64,000 nt of DNA from Paraburkholderia sp. HP33-1 (GTDB lineage Bacteria; Pseudomonadota; Gammaproteobacteria; Burkholderiales; Burkholderiaceae). Under the pieces are notes generated by a model. It ran no database searches and was not told the DNA's origin. It was given only the letters and a program-made list of their open reading frames with translations. Positions 17,297 to 26,020 of this stretch are shown here, piece after piece. The stretch covers positions 992,001 through 1,056,000 of the forward strand of contig NZ_JAJEJR010000002.1 in assembly GCF_021390595.1 (NCBI RefSeq), read 5' to 3'. The position numbers and the translations under genes are program-made. How positions within the stretch are numbered: the first letter of the stretch is position 1; every line of letters begins with the position of its first letter.

Positions 17297-18832
17297 CTAT
17301 CCGTTCAGGAAGCCGAGAACGGCCTTGCGCAGCTTCAGGTCCCAGGTCTGCTCTTCCGTGTGACTTTTGGCGAGGGTAAGCAATCCCTTGATCATCGCAT
17401 CGTCCGATTTGAACGCGAAGCCCGCATCGTCCAGATAGCCCGATCCCCAGACCTTGAGGTTATCGATGTACTTGCAGCCGGCTGTGAATTCCGCTTGAGT
17501 GACGATCGTTTCGTTGTCCTTGAACATCGTGAGGAAATGCATCTTGTCGCCGCAGATGCCCGTATTCAAGGCCAGCACCGAGAGCGCCGGGATCGGCACG
17601 GCGTAACGCTTGAACCAGCCGTTGAAGGCGATCGGCCGGGTATGCAGCGCATCGCGCTGCATACGCGCGTCCCAGTACTCCTTCGCCTGTTCGCAAAAGC
17701 GCTTGATGCGCTTGATCTCGACGATCTTCCAGATCACCTTCGCGATCGTTTCCATGATGGAGACAACGGCATCCACGATGGTCGATGCGCCCTGACTCGC
17801 GAACTGCAGGCCGAGGCTCGCGCCGCCCTTGACCATGTCGTAGACGCCCTCGCCGATGCTCAGCTTCATCGCGCTCCTGATCGCCGTGACGATGGTGCCG
17901 GGGTGTCCGGTGATCAGCTGGACATCGCGGCCCTGCACCCACTCGCGATACTTGGTGATGCTGCTGTCGACGGTGTTGGCGATGCCCTTGGCGAGATCGA
18001 GGCCCGCGCCGATGAGCGGCGCAAGGGTGGCGAGCAGCTTGGTGCAGAGGAAGTCGACGAGCTTGCGCAACAGCGCAGGCATGGTGTCGAGCGCGAATGC
18101 GCCGGGATCGTTGCGGATATCCGCGACTTTTTCGCGAATCATCTCCCAGAGCTTTTTCGCGCCTTCCTCGACCTTGACGCGAATGGCTTCATAGAGACGC
18201 TGCGCCGCGCCGCTCAACGCCGGCAGCGTGAAGCTGGACGTCATGAGCTGGCCGGAACTCGTGACCGTGGGGTCCTTGCGCTTGCTGATCCTTTTCTGCA
18301 CCTGTTCGAGCGCGACCGACGCCGACTTCTGCACGAGACTATTGTCGAGCACGTCGCTGGCAATCGATGCGGCCTCGTTGCTGTCCGGTGCAAGTCCGAG
18401 ACCGGCGTTGGTGATTTCGAAAGCACCTTCCAGCAGCACCTGGAAGATGTCGTCCTCGATCTCCAGGTTGCCGAACAGATACAGCACGCCGAGCCGCGAG
18501 TTGATGAGCGCCGGCGTCATGAAGTCCTGCGCACCGGCTGCGGCGTCGGTGTCGCCCTTGCCTTGCAGTTGCTGATCGAGCAGCGTGAAATAGTTCGAGC
18601 CGTTGCGCGAGACATCCTTCCAGGCATCGCCGGGGCCGATCGAGTCTTGCCAGAACTCGAACGCGCTCACCAGAAGATGGAATTGGTAGACGGTGCGATC
18701 GCGGTGGTACAGCTGGATCTGCTCGTCCAGGTTCTTCAGCGCCGAGCTGCGCACCTTAAGCAGCGCCGAAGTTCCTCTCAGCCATTCATCGTAGGGGACG
18801 ATGTCCGGCAAGCGGGCGTAAGCATAGGTCAT
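17297..18832 (-). CDS. Hypothetical 511-residue protein, candidate T6SS effector or accessory
   Basis: I do not recognise this family. The 511-residue product starts at 18832, where GAGGAG precedes the ATG; an upstream frame extension to 18895 lacks support. It has no signal peptide. Helical, partly hydrophobic stretches at about 255-288 and 339-375 could insert in a membrane; the second ends in a basic cluster (KIVEIKRIKRF). The middle, about 170-250, is rich in charged amphipathic helix. No nuclease, lipase or amidase motif is visible. It follows a 44-residue gene by 53 bases, ends at a strong terminator, and lies beside the T6SS signalling operon, which makes an effector or effector-accessory role possible but unproven. 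Confidence 0.75.
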   Translation of the reverse strand: MTYAYARLPDIVPYDEWLRGTSALLKVRSSALKNLDEQIQLYHRDRTVYQFHLLVSAFEFWQDSIGPGDAWKDVSRNGSNYFTLLDQQLQGKGDTDAAAGAQDFMTPALINSRLGVLYLFGNLEIEDDIFQVLLEGAFEITNAGLGLAPDSNEAASIASDVLDNSLVQKSASVALEQVQKRISKRKDPTVTSSGQLMTSSFTLPALSGAAQRLYEAIRVKVEEGAKKLWEMIREKVADIRNDPGAFALDTMPALLRKLVDFLCTKLLATLAPLIGAGLDLAKGIANTVDSSITKYREWVQGRDVQLITGHPGTIVTAIRSAMKLSIGEGVYDMVKGGASLGLQFASQGASTIVDAVVSIMETIAKVIWKIVEIKRIKRFCEQAKEYWDARMQRDALHTRPIAFNGWFKRYAVPIPALSVLALNTGICGDKMHFLTMFKDNETIVTQAEFTAGCKYIDNLKVWGSGYLDDAGFAFKSDDAMIKGLLTLAKSHTEEQTWDLKLRKAVLGFLNG

Positions 18833-18885
18833 GGGCGGGTCTCCTCGGGTCTGAAGCGATCGATGGCTGCGTCGTCGCGTGCGTC

Positions 18886-19020
18886 CTAGCACCACGCGAC
18901 GTCGCTGAATTGGACGTAGTGCGTTTCTATCAAGCGGCCGCTTCGACTGCGCAGGTCCACGCGATAGAAGCAGCCGAGGCTGAAAAAGCTCTGGTCCTGG
19001 ATATAGATGGCGCGGTGCAT
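18886..19020 (-). CDS. Small 44-residue protein upstream of the 511-residue gene
   Basis: Short reading frame starting MHRAIYIQDQSFFSLG and ending VQFSDVAWC. The ATG at 19020 is preceded by a near-perfect AGGAGG with a four-base spacer (AATC), strong evidence of translation. It shows mixed aromatic and charged residues, two cysteines, no signal peptide and no membrane helix. It ends 53 bases before the start of the 511-residue gene on the same strand, so the two are probably co-transcribed. It could be an immunity protein, a chaperone or a small structural partner; I recognise no family. Confidence 0.6.
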   Translation of the reverse strand: MHRAIYIQDQSFFSLGCFYRVDLRSRSGRLIETHYVQFSDVAWC

Positions 19021-19509
19021 GATTCCTCCTGCCTGGCCGGTTCGCTGGACGAATCGTGCCGTGCTGGGTCGCCGCAGGTTGCCGCGACCTTTAATAGCAA
19101 AACAGCGGGGGATGGGTGATTGTTCCCGCGGAAGCGGCTATTTATTTCCGCGAGAAGTGGGAATAAAACGGGTGCTGGAGTGTCCCGTATTCGGGGGAGC
19201 TGCTTCGGAAAAACCGATTGCGTCGTAGGCTGAAAAGGAAGTGAAGCGATGAAATCTGATTCCACTGCGTCGCTGTCTGAGGAGCATGGCCTCCCACATT
19301 TGCCTTTTGTGAGTTACGCCTTCACATCACCTTTTTCCCCGGTGTTTGCGGCCCCTCTGCGCTTTCTCGAGGTTGCCGCCGGCGGGTGGAGAACGATCGT
19401 ACGTATTCCCGAAAAGGGGTGAGGATCGGTGCCAACGACGCTGTCGCGCGGCCGCATGTATACTTGTCGGCTTTGTTGCGCGATACGCGAGAACTTCGGT
19501 TCTTCAAGC
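19021..19509. other. Non-coding stretch with lower GC
   Basis: A 489-base gap between the divergent 44-residue gene and the 107-residue gene. Parts of it (about 19080-19330) are clearly less GC-rich than the neighbours. I see no convincing coding frame with a ribosome binding site and no clear terminator. It presumably holds the promoters of both flanking units. Confidence 0.5.
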
Positions 19510-19833
19510 ATGAATAAACTCGTTTCTTATGTCAGCTCGATTCATGGGCTGTCCGGCCCTGTGGCGATCGTGCGCCAGGACGTTTCAACCGAGACCTGGC
19601 GCGAACAGGACATCGAAGTCCATAAGCAGGAAATCACCTTCGTTTTCGACAACGGTGCGGTGATTCGCCGATCCATGGAGTGGGATCAGGTGAGTTCCGA
19701 TGCGCTCTGCGCTGAATGCTGGATCGACTATGTCGTGATCCAGCATCCCACCGGCCTCAGCATCACTCCGGCGAGCCAGAGATTCGACAACGTCTGCCGT
19801 GAGACCTTCTGGCTGCGTTATCACTCCGCGTGA
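19510..19833 (+). CDS. Hypothetical protein, 107 residues
   Basis: Starts MNKLVSYVSSIHGLSG and ends WLRYHSA. The ATG at 19510 is preferred; a GTG at 19429 would add 27 residues with an odd cysteine-rich start. The product is probably a small soluble, beta-rich protein with two cysteines close together (CAEC). No domain recognised. It sits alone, upstream of the AraC-type regulator, in the lower-GC patch next to the T6SS locus. Confidence 0.6.
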   Translation: MNKLVSYVSSIHGLSGPVAIVRQDVSTETWREQDIEVHKQEITFVFDNGAVIRRSMEWDQVSSDALCAECWIDYVVIQHPTGLSITPASQRFDNVCRETFWLRYHSA

Positions 19834-19951
19834 CGACGTGTTAATGGGCGGTGGCACGGTGGCCGGACCCTGTTAGCCCGCCCGGCTGCCGGGCCTCGCG
19901 CGCGTGCTAATCTTGCCCCCTTCGCGGACTGCCCGCCTCAGAGCAGACACC

Positions 19952-20740
19952 ATGACGGAAGCCTTCGATCCGGACGGCATCGAGCAAGCGGTCTTCGTGG
20001 TCGGCGAGCGCCATGCGGCGCTGGATGAGCCGTGGCGCGCCCATCGCCGCGCGCGGCTGATTCACGTGAACGAAGGCGTGCTGACGGTACGCACCGATTC
20101 CGGCCGCTGGGTCGTGCCGCCTGCCCGCGCGCTGTGGATCGTCGCGAATACGCTGCACCGCCTGCACGCGACGCGCCCCGTGCAGCTGTATTCCCTCTAT
20201 GTCGCGACTGATTCCGCATTGGATGCCGCCGCCGACCCCGCCCGCGACGCCCAACCGCTGCCCGCGCAAAGCGGCGCGTTGATTCCAGACGCGCTCGTGC
20301 AGGCGCTGCTCGCCGCCGCGGCCGATCTGCCGCACGACCGCCCGCCCGACGAACCCGCCCGCCGTCTCCTTCAGGTGCTGCTGGATCGCGTCGCGGGCTT
20401 GCCTGCCGCGCCGCTCGGCCTGAACTGGCCGGGCGATCCGCGCGCGCAGCGCATCGCCGACGCGCTCAGCGCGAATCCCGCGCAATCGCTGGTACTCGAG
20501 GAACTCGCCGCGGCGGCCGGCGTGACCGCGCGCACGGCCGCGCGTCTGTTCGCGAAGGAAACGGGGCAGACCTTCGGCCAATGGCGCCAGCAATTGCGTT
20601 TGCTGGCCGCGCTCGAACATCTCGGGGCCGGGGAGAGTGTCACGCAGGTGGCGCTCGAAGTCGGCTATAGCGACGTGTCGTCGTTTATCGCGGTGTTTCG
20701 CGATGCCTTCGGCGACACCCCCGCGCGCTATTTCCGCTGA
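19952..20740 (+). CDS. AraC-family transcriptional regulator
   Basis: Regulator of 262 residues. The N-terminal half (about 15-90) is a cupin-like ligand domain with the W-VVPPARALWIVANTLHRL pattern seen in many AraC proteins. The C-terminal half (about 165-262) has two helix-turn-helix units (LEELAAAAGVTARTAARLF and VTQVALEVGYSDVSSFIAVF). The ATG at 19952 fits best; a GTG at 19904 is the alternative. It converges with the DHA2 exporter gene 54 bases away. Whether it controls that exporter cannot be told from the arrangement. Confidence 0.9.
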   Translation: MTEAFDPDGIEQAVFVVGERHAALDEPWRAHRRARLIHVNEGVLTVRTDSGRWVVPPARALWIVANTLHRLHATRPVQLYSLYVATDSALDAAADPARDAQPLPAQSGALIPDALVQALLAAAADLPHDRPPDEPARRLLQVLLDRVAGLPAAPLGLNWPGDPRAQRIADALSANPAQSLVLEELAAAAGVTARTAARLFAKETGQTFGQWRQQLRLLAALEHLGAGESVTQVALEVGYSDVSSFIAVFRDAFGDTPARYFR

Positions 20741-20794
20741 CGCAACGTCGCGCTCACCGCCCGGACCTCACCGTCGCGCGAAAACGAGGCCGCC

Positions 20795-22387
20795 TCAATG
20801 CGCGCCCGCCGCATCCGGCCCGCCGCCGCCCTTGGCCGGCCGCGTGATCCAGATCAGCGGAATGATCAGCAGGAAGATGATCGCCGAGACGAAGAAGATG
20901 TCATTCAGGCCCATCATCGCGGCCTGCGTGTTCACGGTGAAATCGAACAGCGCGTTCGCCGACTGGGAATTCAGATGCAGCAGCGACTGGGTCGCGTCGA
21001 TCTGCTGCGCGAACGTCGGATTGTCGATCGACGCCTGCTCGGTGAGCCGCGCATGGTGCAGTATCGTGCGGTTGTTCCACGCGGTACCCGCGATCGACGT
21101 GCCGACCGCGCCGCAGAACACCCGCACGAAATTCGACAGACCCGCCGCCGCCGGAATCCGGCTCGGCGGCTGGCCCGACAGGATGATCGCCGTCAGCGGC
21201 ACGAAGAACAGCGCCATCGGAATGCCTTGCAGCAGTGTCGGCAGCACGAGGTGCCACGTGTCGATCTCGATCACGTATTTCGAGCGCATGTAGAACACGA
21301 TCGCGAAGCCGACGAACGCGAGCGTCGCGATCACGCGCGCGTCCGAGCGCGGCAGCACGCGGCCCAGCACCGGCGCAAGAATGATCGCGAAGATGCCGAG
21401 CGGCGCGGTGACGAGACCAGCGTCGATCGAGCGGTAGTTCAGATACTCCTGCATCCATTGCGGCAGCAGCACGAGGTTGCCGAAAAATACGCCGTACGCA
21501 ATCGAAATCGCAATCGTGCCGCCCAGGAAATTGCGCTGCTGAAAGAGCCGCAGATCGACGATCGGGTGCTCTTCGGTCAACTCCCAGACGAGGAAAAACG
21601 CGAAGCTGATCAGCGCGACGAGGCCGAGAATCGAGATCACCGGCGACGAGAACCAGTCGAGGTCCTTGCCCTTGTCGAGCATGATCTGCAGCGACGCGAC
21701 CCAGGTAATGAGCAGACCGAGGCCGACTACGTCGATCGGCGGACGGCGCGTCGGCGATTCACGGGTTCGGTAGATCATCCACGTGACGCTGGCCGCGAAC
21801 AGGCCGACCGGGATGTTGATGTAGAAGATCCACGACCAGCTGTAACTATCGGTGATCCAGCCGCCGAGCGCCGGGCCCGCGATCGGGCCGACGGTGGCGG
21901 TCATCGCCCACAGCGCGAGCGCGGTCGACGATTTTTCCTTCGGATAGGAGCCGAGCAGGATCGCTTGCGAGAGCGGAATCAGCGGGCCGGCCACCGCGCC
22001 CTGGAAGACCCGCGCGATCAGCAGGATCGGCAGCGTCGGCGCGACGCCACACAGCCATGACGCGAGCGTGAACGCGAGGATCGCGCCGACGAACAGCTTG
22101 ACCTGGCCGATGCGCTGCGTGAGCCAGCCGGTCAGCGGAATCGACACCGCGTTGGAGGCCGCGAACACGGTGATGACCCACGTGCCTTCGTCGATCGATA
22201 CGCCGAGGTTGCCTGAAATCGTCGGAATTGCGACGTTCGCGATCGAGGTGTCGAGCACGTTCATGAACGTGGCCAGCGCGACGGCGATCGTCGCGAGAAC
22301 CAGCCGGCCCCCTTCGAGAGGCGCGGGCGGAGCAGGTGGCCGTGGCGGCGGCGACGCAGAGGCAGGCGCGGCGTTTGGCTGACTCAA
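20795..22387 (-). CDS. DHA2-family (EmrB/QacA) MFS drug exporter, TTG start
   Basis: Proton-driven multidrug exporter of 530 residues with the 14-helix DHA2 layout and motif A-like and C-like sequences (for example GWLTQRIGQVKLF, VGPIAGPALGGWITD). The best start is TTG at 22387, with GGAG upstream at suitable spacing; no in-frame ATG lies between it and the first helix. The N-terminus is Pro/Ala-rich before helix 1 (LVLATIAVALATFMNVLDTS). It usually works with an EmrA-type membrane fusion protein, which is not adjacent. It is divergent from the esterase at 22611. Confidence 0.92.
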   Translation of the reverse strand: MSQPNAAPASASPPPRPPAPPAPLEGGRLVLATIAVALATFMNVLDTSIANVAIPTISGNLGVSIDEGTWVITVFAASNAVSIPLTGWLTQRIGQVKLFVGAILAFTLASWLCGVAPTLPILLIARVFQGAVAGPLIPLSQAILLGSYPKEKSSTALALWAMTATVGPIAGPALGGWITDSYSWSWIFYINIPVGLFAASVTWMIYRTRESPTRRPPIDVVGLGLLITWVASLQIMLDKGKDLDWFSSPVISILGLVALISFAFFLVWELTEEHPIVDLRLFQQRNFLGGTIAISIAYGVFFGNLVLLPQWMQEYLNYRSIDAGLVTAPLGIFAIILAPVLGRVLPRSDARVIATLAFVGFAIVFYMRSKYVIEIDTWHLVLPTLLQGIPMALFFVPLTAIILSGQPPSRIPAAAGLSNFVRVFCGAVGTSIAGTAWNNRTILHHARLTEQASIDNPTFAQQIDATQSLLHLNSQSANALFDFTVNTQAAMMGLNDIFFVSAIIFLLIIPLIWITRPAKGGGGPDAAGAH

Positions 22388-22610
22388 ACGGTGTTCTCCG
22401 GATGGGTTGTTGCGATCAGTACGGACAGTGTGGGCAGACGGCGAGGGCGCGCGATGCGCAAAAGCATACCCGCATTCGCCGGCCGACGTTGGCCACGGGC
22501 GCAGCCGAAGCGGCGTCCGGCGACACGAAGGCGGCGCGCAGCGTATGCTCGCGGCTGAGGCTGATTCACGAAAGCCGCAGACACCAACCCACGAGAAAAA
22601 GGACACCACC

Positions 22611-23273
22611 ATGAGCTGGCAGCAATTCGAACACGGCTGGCGGCGCGCGCCGCAGAACGCACGCGCGACGAGCCTCGTCGTGCTGATGCACGGCGTCGGC
22701 AGCAACGCGCGCGATCTGATGCCGCTTGCGGACATCTGGAGCGAGGACCTTCCCGGCGCGGCGTTCGTCTCGCTCGACGGCACCGAGCCGTTCGACGGCG
22801 GCTTTGGCGGCCGCCAGTGGTTCAGCCTGCGCGATGTCAACGAGGCGAACCGCGAGGCGCGCGTCGCCGCCGCTTATCCGGCGCTGCGCCGCGTGCTCGA
22901 CGCTGAGCTCGCGCATTGGCAGTTGTCTTTCGATCGACTTGCGATCGTCGGCTTTTCGCAAGGTTCGATCATGGCGCTCCATCACGTCGCGTCGAGCACG
23001 GAGGGCGCGGCGGGCGTCGTCGCGTATTCGGGGCGGCTTGCATCGCCGATCGGGTCTGCGAATCGCGCGACACCGCTCACGCTGATCCACGGCGAGGACG
23101 ACGAGGTGATCCCGGTGCGCGAGCTCGAATCCGCAGCCCACGCCCTCAGCGAGGCCGGCTATCCGGTCGACGCCTACGTGCTGCCCGGCGTCGGCCACAC
23201 GATCACCGCCGACGGCGTCGCGCTCGGCCGTGACGCGCTGGACCGCGCGCTAGGTGCGCTGTCGCGCGATTGA
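22611..23273 (+). CDS. Alpha/beta hydrolase, carboxylesterase/phospholipase family (YpfH-like)
   Basis: Esterase of 220 residues in the Abhydrolase_2 group. The oxyanion region LMHGVGSNARDL (about 25-36), nucleophile elbow GFSQGS with Ser116, Asp near 164 (GEDDEVIPV) and His196 (GVGHTI) make a full catalytic triad. No signal peptide, so it is cytoplasmic. The ATG at 22611 follows AAGGACACC. Natural substrate unknown; small acyl esters are typical of the family. Confidence 0.9.
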   Translation: MSWQQFEHGWRRAPQNARATSLVVLMHGVGSNARDLMPLADIWSEDLPGAAFVSLDGTEPFDGGFGGRQWFSLRDVNEANREARVAAAYPALRRVLDAELAHWQLSFDRLAIVGFSQGSIMALHHVASSTEGAAGVVAYSGRLASPIGSANRATPLTLIHGEDDEVIPVRELESAAHALSEAGYPVDAYVLPGVGHTITADGVALGRDALDRALGALSRD

Positions 23274-23461
23274 CACAACCCCACTAGAAAGTGGCCCTAA
23301 AGATTTTGATGGGCTTGCCGACATAGGGGGAATAGCTTGAAAATCACCCCGCCGCGCGGAACGCGCAACGCCCAGCCGGGCGTGTCGCGCGGCTTCGGGG
23401 GACCGGGGGCGCAGTTCCAGACCGTCCGAGACGGCGGATAACGACATATCAGAGCCTGCTT

Positions 23462-24514
23462 ATGGCCAGACCGACGCCGCATTACCCGCTCTTTGAGCGA
23501 CTGTTCCGTCATTCCGTGGCGGTGGATCTCGGCACGGCCAACACGCTTATCTATACCGACGCGGGCGGCATCGTGCTGAACCAGCCGTCCGTCGTGTGCT
23601 TCGAGACGCAGCCGGCGAGCGGGGCGAAACGCATCGCGGCGATCGGTGCCGAGGCGCGCCAGTTGCTCGGCCGCGCGCCGCTCAATCTCGAAACGGTGCG
23701 GCCGATGCGCCACGGCGTCATCGCCAATTTCACCGCCGCCGAACACATGATCAAGCAGTTCGTCGACATGGCGCGCCCGCGCTCGCTGTTTAGCCGGCGC
23801 GCGGCATTCACGCTGTGCGTGCCGGGCTCGGCGACCCACGTAGAGCGCCGCGCGATCCGTGAAGCGGCCGAGGCGGCCGGCGCGTGGACGGTCAGCCTGA
23901 TCGGCGAATCGCTCGCGGCCGCGCTCGGCGCGGGCCTGCCGGTCCGTGACGCGACCGGCTCGATGGTGGTCGACATTGGTGGCGGCACCACCGAGGTCGG
24001 CGTGATCGCGCTCGGCGGCACCGCGTACAGCGACTCGGTGCGCGTCGGCGGCGACAATTTCGACGCGGCGATCATCAGCTATGTGCGCAATCTGTATGGC
24101 GTGCTGCTCGGCGAGCAGACCGCCGAACACGTCAAGAGAAACCTCGGCACCGCCGTGCGCGACGTGCCGCTCGAGCAGATGAACGCGACCGGCCGCGGCG
24201 TCGACGACGGTCTGCCGCGCACCGTGCAGCTAAGCAACCGCGATATCGCCGAAGCGATCGAAGCGCCGCTGCGTGAGGTGATCGTCGCGGTGAAGCGCGG
24301 GCTCGAAATGGCGCCCGCCGAACTCGTGACGGACATCGCGTACCGGGGCATCGTACTGACCGGTGGCGGCGCGCTGCTGCGCAATCTGGGGCGGCGTTTG
24401 AGCCAGGAAGTCGGTCTCGAGGTGCACGTCGCCGACGAACCGCTGACCTGCGCGGTGCGCGGCGCGGGCGCGGCGGCCGCGGCGGGGTGGCTCGATGAAC
24501 TCGGGGGCGAGTGA
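23462..24514 (+). CDS. MreB-family actin-like protein, stand-alone paralogue
   Basis: Actin-like ATPase of 350 residues. It has the phosphate-1 motif VDLGTANTLIY (about 21-31), phosphate-2 VVDIGGGTTEVGVIAL (about 170-185) and the adenosine motif GIVLTGGGALLRNLG. MreB polymerises under the inner membrane to direct cell-wall growth. In this order of bacteria the housekeeping mreB lies with mreCD and pbp2/rodA genes; none is here, so this is probably a second copy with a specialised role. Its N-terminus has an extra MARPTPHYPLFERLF segment that could be the membrane-binding helix. Confidence 0.88.
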   Translation: MARPTPHYPLFERLFRHSVAVDLGTANTLIYTDAGGIVLNQPSVVCFETQPASGAKRIAAIGAEARQLLGRAPLNLETVRPMRHGVIANFTAAEHMIKQFVDMARPRSLFSRRAAFTLCVPGSATHVERRAIREAAEAAGAWTVSLIGESLAAALGAGLPVRDATGSMVVDIGGGTTEVGVIALGGTAYSDSVRVGGDNFDAAIISYVRNLYGVLLGEQTAEHVKRNLGTAVRDVPLEQMNATGRGVDDGLPRTVQLSNRDIAEAIEAPLREVIVAVKRGLEMAPAELVTDIAYRGIVLTGGGALLRNLGRRLSQEVGLEVHVADEPLTCAVRGAGAAAAAGWLDELGGE

Positions 24515-24696
24515 GCGGCGGGTTCGCATCCGGTCGGGGCACCCATCAGGCGGCCGCCCGACGCGTCGCTGATGCTTGTGTGACAATACGCATCGCGTCC
24601 CATTTGTAGGGACGCCGATACGCTCATTTCCCAAGGCTTCTATTGCCGACTCCGCGCGCATTGGCGCGCCGATGCCGCGCTGCCCGTAGATCATCC

Positions 24697-25557
24697 GTGA
24701 ATCAATCTGTTGCCGCTTCGTTCCTGCCGTCCTCGCCATCCTTCATCGAACTACACAGCGGCTTGCGCATGCCTTACATCGCGGCCGGCGACGGTGAACT
24801 GCTGCTGTTCGTGCACGGCTCGCTGTGCGATTACCGCTACTGGGAGCCGCAGTTGGCCGGTCTGTCGAAGGGCTATCGCTGCGTCGCCGTCAGTCTCACG
24901 CACTACTGGCCTGTAACCGATAGCGCGGCGGACCAGCCGTTCAGCTGGAGCGACCACGCGAATGAAGTGGCGGAGTTCATCGATCGTTTCGGCGCGGGGC
25001 CCGCGCATGTGGTCGGGCATTCGCGCGGCGGCTGCGTCGCCTATCATTTCGCGCGGCGCCATTCCGAGCTCGTGCGCACGCTCACGCTCGCCGATCCGGG
25101 CGGCCCGCTGCAGATGGCTGGACGTCCGCCCGCGAGCCTGCCGGAGACGGTCAACGCATTGCGCGCGAAAGCGGCCGAGCTGATCGAAAGCGGCGAGGTC
25201 GAAGCAGGGTTGCGGCTGTTCGTCGATTCGGTGAGCCGCCCCGGCTTCTGGGCGATGAGCACGCCAGGTTTTCGTCGCATGGCGACCGACAACGCACACA
25301 CGCTCGCGCGGCAATTTCGCGACCCGCTGCCCGCGTACGTGCCGGAGGACGCGAGCGACCTGCGCCGCCCGGTGCTGCTGATCGACGGCGAGAAAAGTCC
25401 CGACATGTTCCGCCGCACGGTGACGGCGTTGCAGGGATGGTTACCCGATGCGCGCCGCGAAACGGTGCGCGGTGCGTCGCACGGCATGAACCTCGCACAT
25501 CCGTCGGCGTTCAATCGCTACGTCGACGAGTTCATTCAGACGACGAGCGCGCGCTGA
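24697..25557 (+). CDS. Alpha/beta hydrolase
   Basis: Protein of 286 residues with the classic fold: oxyanion LLFVHGSL, nucleophile GHSRGG (Ser109 from the chosen start), acid in LLIDGE and base in ASHGMN. The start is uncertain: GTG at 24697 covers the full beta-1/beta-2 hairpin; TTG at 24643 would add 18 basic residues. No membrane segment. Substrate not predictable. The stop is only five bases from the convergent hypothetical gene at 25563. Confidence 0.88.
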   Translation: MNQSVAASFLPSSPSFIELHSGLRMPYIAAGDGELLLFVHGSLCDYRYWEPQLAGLSKGYRCVAVSLTHYWPVTDSAADQPFSWSDHANEVAEFIDRFGAGPAHVVGHSRGGCVAYHFARRHSELVRTLTLADPGGPLQMAGRPPASLPETVNALRAKAAELIESGEVEAGLRLFVDSVSRPGFWAMSTPGFRRMATDNAHTLARQFRDPLPAYVPEDASDLRRPVLLIDGEKSPDMFRRTVTALQGWLPDARRETVRGASHGMNLAHPSAFNRYVDEFIQTTSAR

Positions 25558-25562
25558 AGAAG

Positions 25563-25964
25563 TCAGGCCTTGCGGTGCGCGTCCTTGTCGAGCGCGCGTT
25601 CGGCCGCCTCGCCGACGAGCCCGTGGTAGTACAGATGCACGCCGATCGCGAGCGAGTCGTTGCGAATTTCGTGGAAGACCTTCCATGCCTTCACCGGGTC
25701 CTTGATCAGCAGGTAGTGCGCTTCCTGCGCGATCAGATCCGCGACTTCGTGCAGGCCGTGTCCGTGCAGCACGTCCACGAGCGTGTCGAGACTGCGATGC
25801 GTGCGCGCGTCGGTACGCGGATAGAGCATGTGCAGCACGGCGACGTTCTGCGTCTTCAGCGCCGCCGACAACGCGACGACGATGTCCTGATGATTGAGCG
25901 CGGTGACCGTGCGGTCTTCGCCATGGACGTGATCCGGAAACAGCGTTTCGAGAGAGGCATTCAT
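25563..25964 (-). CDS. Conserved-looking hypothetical protein, 133 residues
   Basis: Small, probably all-helical cytoplasmic protein starting MNASLETLFPDHVHGE; no family recognised. AGGA precedes the ATG at 25964. The sequence is rich in His and Leu, with two similar helical stretches (LVDVLHGHGLHEVADLIAQ and LAIGVHLYYHGLVGEAAERA) that might be a repeat. Its unusual feature is a strong minus-strand intrinsic terminator 30 bases upstream of the start codon (25994-26020), suggesting attenuation or a separate small RNA. Confidence 0.7.
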   Translation of the reverse strand: MNASLETLFPDHVHGEDRTVTALNHQDIVVALSAALKTQNVAVLHMLYPRTDARTHRSLDTLVDVLHGHGLHEVADLIAQEAHYLLIKDPVKAWKVFHEIRNDSLAIGVHLYYHGLVGEAAERALDKDAHRKA

Positions 25965-25993
25965 TTGCGTTCGTCCTGCTTTTCTGTGTGATC

Positions 25994-26020
25994 AAAAAAA
26001 GCCCGCTTCGACTAGCGGGC
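25994..26020 (-). terminator. Intrinsic terminator upstream of the 133-residue gene
   Basis: On the minus strand a 7-bp perfect stem (GCCCGCT / AGCGGGC) is followed by seven T residues. It lies between any promoter in 26021-26341 and the start codon at 25964, so it must end a short leader or small RNA. Confidence 0.85.

Noticed and set aside
16277..18889. Plus-strand frame of about 870 codons across the fecR-like and 511-residue genes
   Set aside because: It spans two minus-strand genes and the terminator between them. The product has no recognisable domain, and the minus-strand genes have strong binding sites.
20798..22060. Plus-strand frame opposite the DHA2 exporter
   Set aside because: Arg/Asp/Glu-rich shadow of a membrane protein; no start signal or homology pattern.
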